DNA from: Georgenia satyanarayanai
GTDB lineage: Bacteria; Actinomycetota; Actinomycetes; Actinomycetales; Actinomycetaceae
NCBI RefSeq assembly: GCF_009193135.1
Contig: NZ_VUKC01000004.1
Location: 161,226-225,225 of the forward strand
Length of the DNA: 64,000 nucleotides
Reading direction: 5' to 3'
In this document: positions 8,751 to 16,828 of the stretch, piece after piece
Numbering within the stretch: position 1 is the stretch's first letter
Layout of the letters: every line of letters starts with the position of its first letter
The notes under the pieces: generated by a model
What the model saw: only the letters and a program-made list of their open reading frames with translations
Databases searched by the model: none
What the model was told of the DNA's origin: nothing
Translations under genes and position numbers: made by a program

Positions 8751-9823
8751 CCGTCGAGGGCGTCGAGCCGGTCCAGCCCACCTGGGCGGACCTCATCACC
8801 TCGCTCGTCGCCGGGGAGCACCTGAGCGCCACGCAGACCGGCTGGGCGATGGACCAGGTGATGTCGGGTCTCGCGAGCCCCGTCCAGCTCGCCGGCTTCC
8901 TCGTCGCGCTGCGCGCCAAGGGCGAGACCGTCGCCGAGCTCACCGGGCTGGCCGACGTCATGCTCGCCCACTCCGTGCCGATCGACGTGCCCGACGACGT
9001 CGTCGACATCGTCGGCACGGGCGGTGACCGTGCCCGCACCGTCAACATCTCGACGATGTCCTCCCTCGTCATCGCCGGCGCCGGGGTGCCGGTGGTCAAG
9101 CACGGCAACCGGGCGTCCAGCTCGGCGAGCGGCTCGGCCGACGTCCTCGAGGAGCTCGGGGTGCGCCTGGACATGACCGTCCCGCAGGTCGAGGCGGTCT
9201 TCCGCGAGGTCGGCATCACCTTCTGCTTCGCCCAGACCTTCCACCCCTCGTTCCGGCACACCGCCACGGCGCGGCGCGAGCTCGCCGTCCCCACCGCGTT
9301 CAACGTGCTGGGCCCGCTCACCAACCCCGCCCGCCCGCGGGCCGCCGCCATCGGCGTGGCCGACCGGCGCGTCGCCCCCCTCGTCGCCGGCGTGCTCGCG
9401 CGGCGGGGGACGCGCGGGCTCGTCTTCCGCGGGGAGGACGGCCTGGACGAGCTGACGACGACGGCGGCGAGCCGGGTCTGGCACGTCGCCGACGGGGAGG
9501 TGACCGAGCACCTGCTCGACACCCGCGAGGTCTTCGGACTCACGCCCTCGACCGTCGAGGACCTGCGCGGCGCTGACGCGACCTTCAACGCCGGTGTCGC
9601 CCGCGACATCCTCGACGGTGCCACCGGGCCGGTCCGGGACGCCGTCCTCCTCAACTCCGCCGCCGCGCTCGTCGCGCACGGCAGGCTCCCCGGCACGCGG
9701 GCCGAGGACGGCGACCTCGTCACCCGGCTGCGGGCCGCCATGGACCTGGCCGCCGCGGCCATCGACGACGGCCGGGCGCGCGGTGTGCTCGACCGGTGGG
9801 CGGCGGCCAGCGCCGCCCTCTGA
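8747..9823 (+). CDS. trpD: Anthranilate phosphoribosyltransferase
   Basis: Second step of tryptophan synthesis: transfers phosphoribose from PRPP to anthranilate. 358 residues, the normal length. Diagnostic motifs are [14 protein letters not shown] (PRPP pyrophosphate loop), KHGNRASSS and a conserved glycosyltransferase-3 core ([13 protein letters not shown]). The GTG at 8747 is chosen because it overlaps the upstream receiver-protein stop by four bases, and the codons before it are out of character. Other trp genes are absent from the window; this detached trpD beside the qcr genes is common in actinobacteria. A lone RAM-domain gene follows 70 nt downstream, so the three genes may be one transcript. 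Confidence 0.95.
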   Translation: MTVEGVEPVQPTWADLITSLVAGEHLSATQTGWAMDQVMSGLASPVQLAGFLVALRAKGETVAELTGLADVMLAHSVPIDVPDDVVDIVGTGGDRARTVNISTMSSLVIAGAGVPVVKHGNRASSSASGSADVLEELGVRLDMTVPQVEAVFREVGITFCFAQTFHPSFRHTATARRELAVPTAFNVLGPLTNPARPRAAAIGVADRRVAPLVAGVLARRGTRGLVFRGEDGLDELTTTAASRVWHVADGEVTEHLLDTREVFGLTPSTVEDLRGADATFNAGVARDILDGATGPVRDAVLLNSAAALVAHGRLPGTRAEDGDLVTRLRAAMDLAAAAIDDGRARGVLDRWAAASAAL

Positions 9824-9893
9824 CGCAGGCGGCACCGGCCGCGTGCGAGACCGTCGGCGGGGAGCCCGCCGACGACGAGACGAAGGAGACACC

Positions 9894-10175
9894 ATGCTCA
9901 CCGCCATCGTTCTCATCGACACCGACGCCTCCCGCGTGCCCGAGGTCGCCAAGGAGGTCGCCGAGCTGGACGGGATCAGCGAGGTCTACTCGGTCACCGG
10001 GGACGTCGACCTCATCGCGCTGGCGCGGGTGCGCCGCCACGAGGACCTCGCCGACGTCGTCGCCGACCGCGTGGGCAAGGTCAAGGGCGTGACCAACACC
10101 CGCACGTACATCGCCTTCCAGGCCTACTCGAAGCACGACCTCGAGTCCGCCTTCGCCATCGGGCTGGGCGACTGA
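9894..10175 (+). CDS. Stand-alone Lrp/AsnC ligand-binding (RAM) domain protein
   Basis: Protein of 93 residues that is only the RAM domain of the Lrp/AsnC family, without the DNA-binding helix-turn-helix. It starts LTAIVLIDTDASRVPEVAKE and contains the amino-acid-binding turn GDVDLIALARV. Such stand-alone RAM proteins form oligomers and may sense amino acids or modulate full-length Lrp proteins. The ATG is fixed by GGAG upstream (AAGGAGACACC). It follows trpD on the same strand, which suggests a link to amino-acid status, but no target is visible. Its stop is only 10 nt from the convergent exonuclease gene. Confidence 0.85.
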   Translation: MLTAIVLIDTDASRVPEVAKEVAELDGISEVYSVTGDVDLIALARVRRHEDLADVVADRVGKVKGVTNTRTYIAFQAYSKHDLESAFAIGLGD

Positions 10176-10185
10176 CGGTCCTCGG

Positions 10186-11958
10186 TCAGCTGGTCGGGGG
10201 CAGGGGGTACCTGGCGGCGGCGTCGACGGGCCACGCGAGCGGCTCGTCGCCCTCCACGTGCTGGACCAGGCGGGTGGCGGGGTGCTCGATCCAGTCCGCG
10301 ACGAGCTCCGTCTCCTCCGAGCCGGAGGCACCGAGGACGGTGGAGGGCGCCGGGACCGCCTCCCCGGTCGCGACGAGGGCGTCGATGGCCGGCATCGGGT
10401 TGACCCCCCGGGGCACGGTGCAGGTCCCGGCGAGCCGGCCGTAGCGCACGAGCACCACCTCCCACCCGCCGTCGTCGGTGCGACGGGCGGCGACGAGCTC
10501 GGGGCTGCGCCACAGGGGGCGCAGCCGTTGCGTGCGCCGGGCTGCGACGAGGTAGGCACGCAGCCGGTCACGCTCGGTGGCGGCCTCCTCGTACCGCTGC
10601 TGCCCGGCGAGCGACACGATCCGGGCGCGCAGCGCCGCGACGACCGGGCCCGCCGCGGAGGTGAGACCGGCGCGGACCGAGGCGGCGACGTCCGCGTACT
10701 CCTCCACGCTCTGCGCGCCGGTGCACGGGGCGCCGCAGCGCCCCATCTCCGCCAGTGCGCAGGCGCGGGCCTCGGGCGAGGGGACGGCCGGCAGGCGCTG
10801 GCTGCAGCGCCGCACCGTGAACGCCTCCTCCAGTGCCTCGAGCGCCGACTGCGCCGCGGCACGGGAGGCGAAGGGGCCGATCGCCTCCGCGCTTCGCCCG
10901 GCGGGCACGTTCCGCACGATGGACAGGCGCGGGAACGGCTCGTCGGTGAGACGGATCCACGGCCGGCGGTGGGGCTTGCGGGAGCGGCGGTTGTAGGGAG
11001 GGTCGAGCTCGGCGATGAGCCGCAGCTCGCGCACGGCCGCCTCGAGCTCGGTGGCGCACGGGATGGGCCGGACCTCCTGGGTGAGGTCGACCATCTCGCC
11101 GATGCGCTTGCGCTTCTCCGCCGCGGTGAAGTACGAGCGCACCCGGCGGCGCAGGTTGACGGCCTTGCCCACGTAGAGCACCTCCCCCGCCGGCCCGAGG
11201 AACTGGTAGACGCCGGGACCGGTGGGCAGCGAGTCGGCGAGGGTGGCCTTGCGGCGCCGCTTGTGCGGGACGGGGTCCCCGAGCGTGGCGAGGTCCTCCA
11301 GGTGGGTGGCACCGAGGGGGGCGAGCCGTCCGAGCAGGCCGTGCAGGACGTCGACGGTGGCGCGCGCGTCGTGCAGCGCGCGGTGGTCCGGGCTGGTGGT
11401 GGCACCGAAGAGGGCGGCGAGGGAGCCGAGTTTGTTGTTGGGGGCCTCGTCACGCGTGACGACGCGGCGGGCCAGCGCGACGGTGTCGACGACGGCGGGG
11501 GAGGGCCACGGCAGGTCGAGCCGTGTGGCGGCCGCGCGGAGGAAACCGACGTCGAAGCGCGCGTTGTGGGCGACGAGCACCGTGGTGGGGCCGAAGCCGG
11601 CGAACTCGAGGAAGGCGGGCAGCACCTCCCCGATCCGTGGCGCGCCGACGAGCATGGCGTCGGTGATGCCGGTGAGGACGGTGATCATCGGCGGGACGGG
11701 GCCACCGGGGTCCACGAGGGTCTGGAACTCGCCGAGGACCTCGCCGCCGCGCACCTTGACCGCGCCGATCTCGGTGATCTCGCACTGGGTGGGCGAGCCG
11801 CCGGTGGTCTCCAGGTCGACGACGACGAAGGTCACCTCCGAGAGCGGCACGCCGATCTCGTCGAAGCCGATCTGGAGCGGCGTCCCCTCCCCGGCGCGGG
11901 TGGCGCCCTCGAGGTCCAGCCGCCCTCCGGGGGCGGGTGCAAGCAGGTTCGCGGTCAC
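10186..11958 (-). CDS. DEDDh exonuclease fused to GIY-YIG (UvrC/Cho-like) nuclease
   Basis: Two-nuclease fusion of 590 residues. Residues about 42-210 are a DnaQ-type 3'-5' exonuclease: VVVDLETTG (Asp48, Glu50), VAHNARFDVGFL (Asp136) and DHRALHDA (His192, Asp197). Residues about 245-330 are a UvrC-like GIY-YIG endonuclease (GVYQFLG, YVGKAVNLRRRVRSYF). A C-terminal half resembles the UvrC middle region with Cys residues (CALAEMGRCGAPC), but I see no RNase-H-like second nuclease or helix-hairpin-helix. This architecture occurs in actinobacteria (M. tuberculosis Rv2191) and is thought to act in DNA repair. The GTG start has TACGGT 6 nt before it, consistent with leaderless expression. Confidence 0.9.
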   Translation of the reverse strand: MTANLLAPAPGGRLDLEGATRAGEGTPLQIGFDEIGVPLSEVTFVVVDLETTGGSPTQCEITEIGAVKVRGGEVLGEFQTLVDPGGPVPPMITVLTGITDAMLVGAPRIGEVLPAFLEFAGFGPTTVLVAHNARFDVGFLRAAATRLDLPWPSPAVVDTVALARRVVTRDEAPNNKLGSLAALFGATTSPDHRALHDARATVDVLHGLLGRLAPLGATHLEDLATLGDPVPHKRRRKATLADSLPTGPGVYQFLGPAGEVLYVGKAVNLRRRVRSYFTAAEKRKRIGEMVDLTQEVRPIPCATELEAAVRELRLIAELDPPYNRRSRKPHRRPWIRLTDEPFPRLSIVRNVPAGRSAEAIGPFASRAAAQSALEALEEAFTVRRCSQRLPAVPSPEARACALAEMGRCGAPCTGAQSVEEYADVAASVRAGLTSAAGPVVAALRARIVSLAGQQRYEEAATERDRLRAYLVAARRTQRLRPLWRSPELVAARRTDDGGWEVVLVRYGRLAGTCTVPRGVNPMPAIDALVATGEAVPAPSTVLGASGSEETELVADWIEHPATRLVQHVEGDEPLAWPVDAAARYPLPPTS

Positions 11959-11964
11959 GGTCCG

Positions 11965-11970
11965 ACCGTA
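11965..11970 (-). promoter_or_regulatory. -10 box, leaderless exonuclease gene
   Basis: TACGGT on the minus strand, 6 nt before GTG 11958. The same hexamer serves the divergent gene at 12046. Confidence 0.5.
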
Positions 11971-12033
11971 CGGGCGACCACCGACACGCCAGCGTTGCCG
12001 TGCCGCGGCCCGGGCGATGTCAGAGGTCGCCCC

Positions 12034-12039
12034 TACGGT
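12034..12039 (+). promoter_or_regulatory. -10 box, leaderless CxxC mini-protein gene
   Basis: TACGGT on the plus strand, 6 nt before ATG 12046; no ribosome site is present between them. Confidence 0.5.
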
Positions 12040-12045
12040 CGCGAC

Positions 12046-12243
12046 ATGATCATCGACTGCGACTCCTGCACCATGCGGACCATCGCCTGCGACGACTGCG
12101 TGGTCAGCTTCCTCACCGACCCTGCCCGGGAACAGGCACCGGCCGCCCGTGACCTCGGGGACGACGAGCGCACCGCGCTGGCGGTCCTCGCCGACAGCGG
12201 GCTCGTGCCGCCGCTGCGGTTGCGGCGGGCCGGGACGGCCTGA
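12046..12243 (+). CDS. Small conserved CxxC-CxxC protein
   Basis: 65-residue cytoplasmic protein with two cysteine pairs at its N-terminus (Cys5-x2-Cys8 and Cys15-x2-Cys18, in IDCDSCTMRTIACDDCVV), a probable metal-binding knuckle, then an acidic helix (DLGDDERTALAVLADSGLV) and a basic tail. Small proteins of this kind are widespread in actinobacteria next to the Rv2190/2191 neighbourhood; no function is established that I know of. ATG 12046 is supported by the leaderless -10 box and by the cysteine motif starting right after it. Divergent from the exonuclease fusion across an 87-base region, convergent with the acyl-CoA ligase through a shared terminator. Confidence 0.8.
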   Translation: MIIDCDSCTMRTIACDDCVVSFLTDPAREQAPAARDLGDDERTALAVLADSGLVPPLRLRRAGTA

Positions 12244-12301
12244 GCCCGTGCCCCGCCGCCCCGTCCCGGTGCCGCTCCCGGCGCGCGGAGCCGCGCGCGT
12301 G

Positions 12302-12341
12302 CCACGGCCGGTGCCCGCGCGGTCGCGGGCACCGGCCGTGG
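12302..12341. terminator. Bidirectional terminator
   Basis: Perfect 18-bp arms (12302-12319 and 12324-12341) with a CGGT loop between the convergent mini-protein and acyl-CoA ligase genes. Confidence 0.85.
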
Positions 12342-12358
12342 AGGTCGGGTCGGGGCGG

Positions 12359-14182
12359 TCAGCCGCGGGTGCCGGTGGGCGCCTCGGCGTAGATCTCGTC
12401 GACGACCTTCGCGTAGTCGCGCATCACCGCGTTGCGCCGCACCTTCATCGAGGGCGTGAGGTAGCCGTTGTCCACCGTGAAGTCCTCGTCGAGGACGACG
12501 AACTTCCGGATGGACTCGGCGCGCGAGACCTTCTTGTTCGTCCGGTCGATCTCCATCTGGATGTGCTCGCGGACGAGGGGGTCCTGCGCGGCCTCCGCGA
12601 CGCTCATCGGCTCCTTGCCGTGGTTCTTCAGCCAGCTCGGGAGCATCTCGGCGTCGAGCGTGACGAGCATGCTGATGAAGTGCCGGCGGTCGCCGATCGC
12701 CAGGCACTGGGAGATCAGCGGGTGGGCGCGGGTGGGGTCCTCGAGCTGGCTGGGCGCGACGTTCTTGCCTCCCGCCGTCACGATGATCTCCTTCTTGCGG
12801 CCCGTGATCGTCAGGCAGCCGTCCTCGTCGAGCCGGCCGACGTCACCGGTGTGGAACCAGCCGTCCGAGAAGGCCTCGGCGGTCGCGTCGGCGTTGTTGT
12901 GGTAGCCCCGGAACACCGCGATCCCCTTGGCGAGGATCTCGCCGTCGTCGGCGATCTTGATCCCGCACCCCGGCAGCGGGGTGCCCACCGTGCCGATCTT
13001 CACGCGCCCCGGCCGCGCGACGGCGACGGGCGCGGTGGTCTCGGTCAGGCCGTAGCCCTCGAGCACCACGAGACCCAGTCCGCGGAAGAAGTGGCCGAGG
13101 CGCTCACCCAGCGGGGCGCCACCGGAGACCGCGTAGACGGCCTGCCCTCCGAGCACGGCGCGGATCTTCTTGAGCACGAGCGCGTCGGCGACCTTGTGGA
13201 GCGCCTTGAGCCGCACACCGGGGCCGCCCGGCTTGTCCAGCGCCCGGGAGTAGGCGATGTTCACCCTCGCGGCCCACCGGAAGATCTTCACCTTGCCGCC
13301 GGCCGCGGCCTTCTGCTCGGCGGCGTTGTAGACCTTCTCGAAGACGCGGGGGACGGAGAGGATGAACGTCGGGCGGTAGGTGCCCATGTCCGCGACGAGG
13401 TCCTTGGTGTCGGGCGTGTGCCCGAGGGGCACGCCCGCGGCGATGACGAGGACCTCGACGAAGCGGGCGAACACGTGGGCCAGCGGCATGAAGAGCAGCG
13501 TGCGCGCGCCGGGGTAGTCGAAGACCTCGTGGAGGTCCTCGATGGCGTTGCGGCACAGCTCGACGAAGTTGCCGTGGGTGAGCTCGGCACCCTTGGGACG
13601 GCCGGTGGTGCCCGAGGTGTAGATGATCGTCGCGATGTCGTCGAGGCCGACGGCGGAGTGCCGGGCGGCGAGGTCCGCGTCGCTGACGTCGCGGCCCCGG
13701 GCCACCAGGGTGTCGATGGCGCCGTCGTCGATCGCCCACACCTCACCCAGGTGCGGCAGCCCACCGTTCTCCTCGCGGGCCTGCGCGACGGTCGCGGCGT
13801 GGGCGGAGGTCTCCACGACGGCGGCGACGCAGTCGGAGTCACCGAGGATCCACGCGCACTGGTCGGGGGAGGAGGTCTCGTACACGGGCACCGGGACACC
13901 GCCGGCGTGCCAGATCGCGAAGTCGAGGATCGTCCACTCAAAGCGGGTGCGGGACATGATCGCGACGTGGTCCCCGGGACCGACGCCGGCGGCCATGAGC
14001 CCCTTGGCGACGTTCTCGACGAGCTCGAGGACCGCGGCGGTCGTGTACTCGCGCCAGACACCGTTCTCCTGGCGCTCGATGAGCACCTTGGAGGGGGAGG
14101 ACGTGGCTTGCGCGATGAGCAGGTCGCTCACGCTCGTCGACGATTCGGACGTCACGGCAAGGGGGACATGGAACTCGTCCAT
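12359..14182 (-). CDS. Long-chain fatty-acid--CoA ligase (FadD15-like)
   Basis: AMP-forming acyl-CoA synthetase of 607 residues, the size of the FadD15/FAA family. Seen: the P-loop signature IIYTSGTTGRPKG, the YGLTETTAP A5 motif, and the A8 hinge HTGDVGRLDEDG followed by ITGRKKEIIVTAGGKNV. It activates long-chain fatty acids to acyl-CoA via acyl-adenylate and is probably membrane-associated. The ATG has GGAG 6 nt upstream. Neighbours on either side (ROK kinase divergent, mini-protein convergent) do not share a transcript. Acyl-CoA from this enzyme could feed the PlsC acyltransferases and the fatty acyl-CoA reductase elsewhere in the window; that link is inference. Exact chain-length preference is unknown. 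Confidence 0.93.
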   Translation of the reverse strand: MDEFHVPLAVTSESSTSVSDLLIAQATSSPSKVLIERQENGVWREYTTAAVLELVENVAKGLMAAGVGPGDHVAIMSRTRFEWTILDFAIWHAGGVPVPVYETSSPDQCAWILGDSDCVAAVVETSAHAATVAQAREENGGLPHLGEVWAIDDGAIDTLVARGRDVSDADLAARHSAVGLDDIATIIYTSGTTGRPKGAELTHGNFVELCRNAIEDLHEVFDYPGARTLLFMPLAHVFARFVEVLVIAAGVPLGHTPDTKDLVADMGTYRPTFILSVPRVFEKVYNAAEQKAAAGGKVKIFRWAARVNIAYSRALDKPGGPGVRLKALHKVADALVLKKIRAVLGGQAVYAVSGGAPLGERLGHFFRGLGLVVLEGYGLTETTAPVAVARPGRVKIGTVGTPLPGCGIKIADDGEILAKGIAVFRGYHNNADATAEAFSDGWFHTGDVGRLDEDGCLTITGRKKEIIVTAGGKNVAPSQLEDPTRAHPLISQCLAIGDRRHFISMLVTLDAEMLPSWLKNHGKEPMSVAEAAQDPLVREHIQMEIDRTNKKVSRAESIRKFVVLDEDFTVDNGYLTPSMKVRRNAVMRDYAKVVDEIYAEAPTGTRG

Positions 14183-14307
14183 ACTGACTCCAGTGGCAGC
14201 GGTCGGAGGGAATGACTACCGGCTCCACGATATGGCAGATCTGGGCGTTTCGGTGCACCTCCGCAGGGAAGTGGCGCCGTGTCCACGACGACGGACAGGA
14301 ATCATCG

Positions 14308-15246
14308 ATGACGACGATCGGTATTGACATCGGCGGGACGAAGATCGCCGCCGGTGTGGTCGACGAGAACGGCCAGGTGCTGGCGCAGACCCGCCGGGCG
14401 ACGGACGCCCTGGACCCCGAGGCGATCGAGAGTGCGGTCATCGCGTCCGTCGCCGAGCTGCGGTCCGGGTACGACGTGACCGGCGTCGGGGTGGCCGCAG
14501 CCGGCTTCGTCAGCCCGAACCGCGACGGCATGCTCTTCGCCCCGAACATCGCGTGGCGCGACTACCCGCTCCGGGAGCGGCTGGCCCGCGGGATCGAGGT
14601 GCCGATCGTCATCGAGAACGACGCGAACGCCGCCGGCTGGGCCGAGTTCCGCTTCGGCGCCGGCAGGTCCGCGCAGTCCATGGTCATGCTCACGCTCGGC
14701 ACCGGGCTGGGCGGCGCGATCATCCTGGACAACCGGCTCATCCGCGGTGCCTTCGGTGCGGCTGCCGAGCTCGGCCACATGCGTGTGGTCCCCTCCGGCC
14801 ACTACTGCGGCTGTGGCCACGAGGGCTGCTGGGAGATGTACGCCTCCGGCCGTGCGCTGACCCGGGCCGCCCGGATGGCGCTCATCACCGACGAGGACCG
14901 CGCCGGGCGCCTGCGCGAGCTCGCCGCCGCCGACGGCGGCAAGACGCGCGGGCAGCACGTCACCCAGGCCGCTTCCGAGGGCGACCCGCTCTCCCGCGAC
15001 CTCGTCGCCGAGCTCGGCCGGTGGGTGGGCGCCGGGATCGCCGACCTCGTCGCCGTCCTCGACCCCGAGCTCTTCGTCATCGGTGGCGGGGTCGCCGACA
15101 CGGGGGACCTCGTCCTCGAGGCCGCCCGTGCGTCCTTCCGCGAGCACCTCTCCGCCCGGGGCTACCGGCCCGAGGCGGAGATCGCCCTCGCCGAGATGGG
15201 CAGCGAGGCCGGCATCGTCGGTGCCGCCGACCTCGTCCGGCACTGA
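14308..15246 (+). CDS. ROK-family sugar kinase, probable glucokinase
   Basis: Cytoplasmic kinase of 312 residues. The N-terminus has the ROK phosphate-binding motif GIDIGGTKIAAGV, followed by the catalytic region ENDANAAGWAEF and LTLGTGLGGAII, and the ROK zinc motif CGCGHEGCWEMYASG. Length and motifs match actinobacterial ATP-dependent glucokinase, which makes glucose 6-phosphate for glycolysis; other hexoses cannot be excluded. Start chosen at ATG 14308 (MTTIGIDIGG) behind ACAGGA; the longer upstream frame is not coding-like. Divergent from the acyl-CoA ligase across about 125 bases. A strong hairpin follows the stop. Confidence 0.9.
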   Translation: MTTIGIDIGGTKIAAGVVDENGQVLAQTRRATDALDPEAIESAVIASVAELRSGYDVTGVGVAAAGFVSPNRDGMLFAPNIAWRDYPLRERLARGIEVPIVIENDANAAGWAEFRFGAGRSAQSMVMLTLGTGLGGAIILDNRLIRGAFGAAAELGHMRVVPSGHYCGCGHEGCWEMYASGRALTRAARMALITDEDRAGRLRELAAADGGKTRGQHVTQAASEGDPLSRDLVAELGRWVGAGIADLVAVLDPELFVIGGGVADTGDLVLEAARASFREHLSARGYRPEAEIALAEMGSEAGIVGAADLVRH

Positions 15247-15253
15247 CGCGGGC

Positions 15254-15282
15254 GCCCGCCCGGCCCGCGTGGCCGGGCGGGC
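15254..15282. terminator. Bidirectional terminator
   Basis: Perfect 12-bp arms (15254-15265 and 15271-15282), loop CGCGT, between the convergent ROK kinase and the small membrane-protein gene. Confidence 0.8.
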
Positions 15283-15294
15283 CCCACGGGACGG

Positions 15295-15768
15295 TCAGAG
15301 GACGGCGCCGTCCCCGTAGTCGTCGGTGTCCCGGCGCGTCGGCATGCGCCACAGGAGCAGACCCACGCCCACGGCCAGCGCGCCGACCGCCACGAGCCAC
15401 ACGACGCCCGGCGCCGAGCGCCACAGCAGGACGCACAGCAGCATGACGGCCAGGCCCCCGAGCACCCCGCCCCAGGCGACGACGAGCACCGGCTCGGAAC
15501 GGGACAGCGGGTCCGGGTCTGGCTCGGTGAAGCCGTCGACGACGTCACGCGCGCGGTCGTCGTCCTCCGTCTCCCCCGCGGGGGAGTAGTCGCGCGGGCC
15601 GGGTGCGGGCGGCGCGGCCGGGGGCAGCGGCTCGGGCTCCGGCGCGAGCTCCTCCTCGGGCGGCAGCCGCAGCTCGCCCAGACGCGCGGTCAGCTCCGCC
15701 CACTGGGCGTCGAGGTCGTCGTCGGGCACGTGGTCGCCGTCAGCGGCGCCCCGGGTAGGACCAGCCAT
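15295..15768 (-). CDS. Small membrane protein of unknown function
   Basis: 157-residue protein not assigned to a named family. The first 90 residues are acidic and Pro/Glu/Asp-rich (EEELAPEPEPLPPAAPPAPG) and probably disordered in the cytoplasm; two hydrophobic segments follow (about residues 91-110 and 115-134, VLVVAWGGVLGGLAVMLLCV and a Val/Leu-rich one), then a short polar tail. This is an N-out-of-membrane scaffold layout, with no catalytic motif. The ATG at 15768 is chosen because TAGAGT lies 7 nt upstream (leaderless). It shares a palindromic divergent promoter with the downstream plsC. Similar acidic two-helix proteins are common hypothetical proteins in actinobacteria. Confidence 0.7.
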   Translation of the reverse strand: MAGPTRGAADGDHVPDDDLDAQWAELTARLGELRLPPEEELAPEPEPLPPAAPPAPGPRDYSPAGETEDDDRARDVVDGFTEPDPDPLSRSEPVLVVAWGGVLGGLAVMLLCVLLWRSAPGVVWLVAVGALAVGVGLLLWRMPTRRDTDDYGDGAVL

Positions 15769-15773
15769 GGGGA

Positions 15774-15787
15774 GCACTCTAGAGTGC
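15774..15787. promoter_or_regulatory. Palindromic divergent -10 element
   Basis: Perfect 14-bp palindrome GCACTCTAGAGTGC. It carries TAGAGT on both strands: minus-strand copy 7 nt before ATG 15768, plus-strand copy (15780-15785) about 56 nt before plsC. Confidence 0.5.
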
Positions 15788-15841
15788 TTCAGGAACGCGC
15801 GGCCCGATCCGGGCGCCGCGCGGACGGCGAAGGGGTAGTGA

Positions 15842-16720
15842 GTGTTCTACGGCTTGATGAAGGCGACGCTCGGCACGACGCTGCGCGTCTTCTACCAGCC
15901 GTGGATCCGCGGCGCGGAGAACGTGCCCGAGGAGGGCGCGGCGATCCTCGCGAGCAACCACATGGCCGTCATCGACTCCTTCTTCCTCCCGCTCATGGTG
16001 CGCCGCTCCGTCGTGTTCCTCGGCAAGCAGGACTACTTCACCGGGCGGGGGGTCAAGGGCAAGCTCGTCGCCGGGTTCATGCGCGGGGTGGGCACCATCC
16101 CGGTCGACCGCAGCGGCGGCCGCGCCGGTGAGGCCGCGCTCCGCACCGGGCTGCGCCGCCTCGAGGAGGGGGGCCTGTTCGGGATCTACCCCGAGGGCAC
16201 CCGCAGCCCCGACGGACGCCTCTACCGCGGCAAGACCGGTGTCGCGCGCCTCGCGCTCCAGTCCGGCGCCCCCGTCATCCCCGTCGCGATGATCGGCACG
16301 AACATCGCCCAGCCGATCGGCACCCGCATCCCGCGGCTACGGCCGATCGGGATCGTCATCGGCAAGCCGCTCGACTTCAGCCGCTACGCCGGCCTGGAGG
16401 AGGACCGCTTCGTCCTGCGCTCGGTGACCGACGAGATCATGTACGAGATCATGCGCCTGTCCGGCCAGGAGTACGTCGACGCCTACGCCGCCTCCGTCAA
16501 GGCGCGCGCCACCTCCGGGACGGCGCCCGCGACCGCGGCGCCCGCCGCCCCGGCCGGTCCCGGCGGCCGCAGGGTCCCGGACACCGGGGTGCCCGAGCCC
16601 ACCGAGCGCGAGCTGGCCGAGGGCAAGGAGCTCCTCGAGGCCGCTGCGCAGGACGCCGAGACCGCGGCCGGGCAGGACGACGACGGAGCGGGCGCACCGC
16701 CGTCCTCGTCCACGAGGTAG
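15842..16720 (+). CDS. plsC: 1-acylglycerol-3-phosphate acyltransferase (PlsC family)
   Basis: Membrane-associated acyltransferase of 292 residues that acylates lysophosphatidic acid in phospholipid synthesis. The catalytic HxxxxD motif is SNHMAVID (His40, Asp45); the glycerol-phosphate-binding motif is YPEGTRSPDG (Glu118). The C-terminal 75 residues are low-complexity Ala/Pro/Glu-rich and not part of the fold. Start is GTG 15842 with a purine-rich GGGG site. By position it corresponds to M. tuberculosis Rv2182c. It is the housekeeping PlsC candidate; a second, shorter PlsC-like gene lies in the ether-lipid operon at 24165. Substrate specificity is not readable from sequence. Confidence 0.9.
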   Translation: MFYGLMKATLGTTLRVFYQPWIRGAENVPEEGAAILASNHMAVIDSFFLPLMVRRSVVFLGKQDYFTGRGVKGKLVAGFMRGVGTIPVDRSGGRAGEAALRTGLRRLEEGGLFGIYPEGTRSPDGRLYRGKTGVARLALQSGAPVIPVAMIGTNIAQPIGTRIPRLRPIGIVIGKPLDFSRYAGLEEDRFVLRSVTDEIMYEIMRLSGQEYVDAYAASVKARATSGTAPATAAPAAPAGPGGRRVPDTGVPEPTERELAEGKELLEAAAQDAETAAGQDDDGAGAPPSSSTR

Positions 16721-16828
16721 GCGGTCCCAGGCACCGGCTCCCGGCGTCACTACACTGGGTGGCGCGCGCGAGCACTCCCTGCTCGCCGGCCGCTGCCCTG
16801 GCGGCCGCCGTTCGACGAAAGGTTGCCG

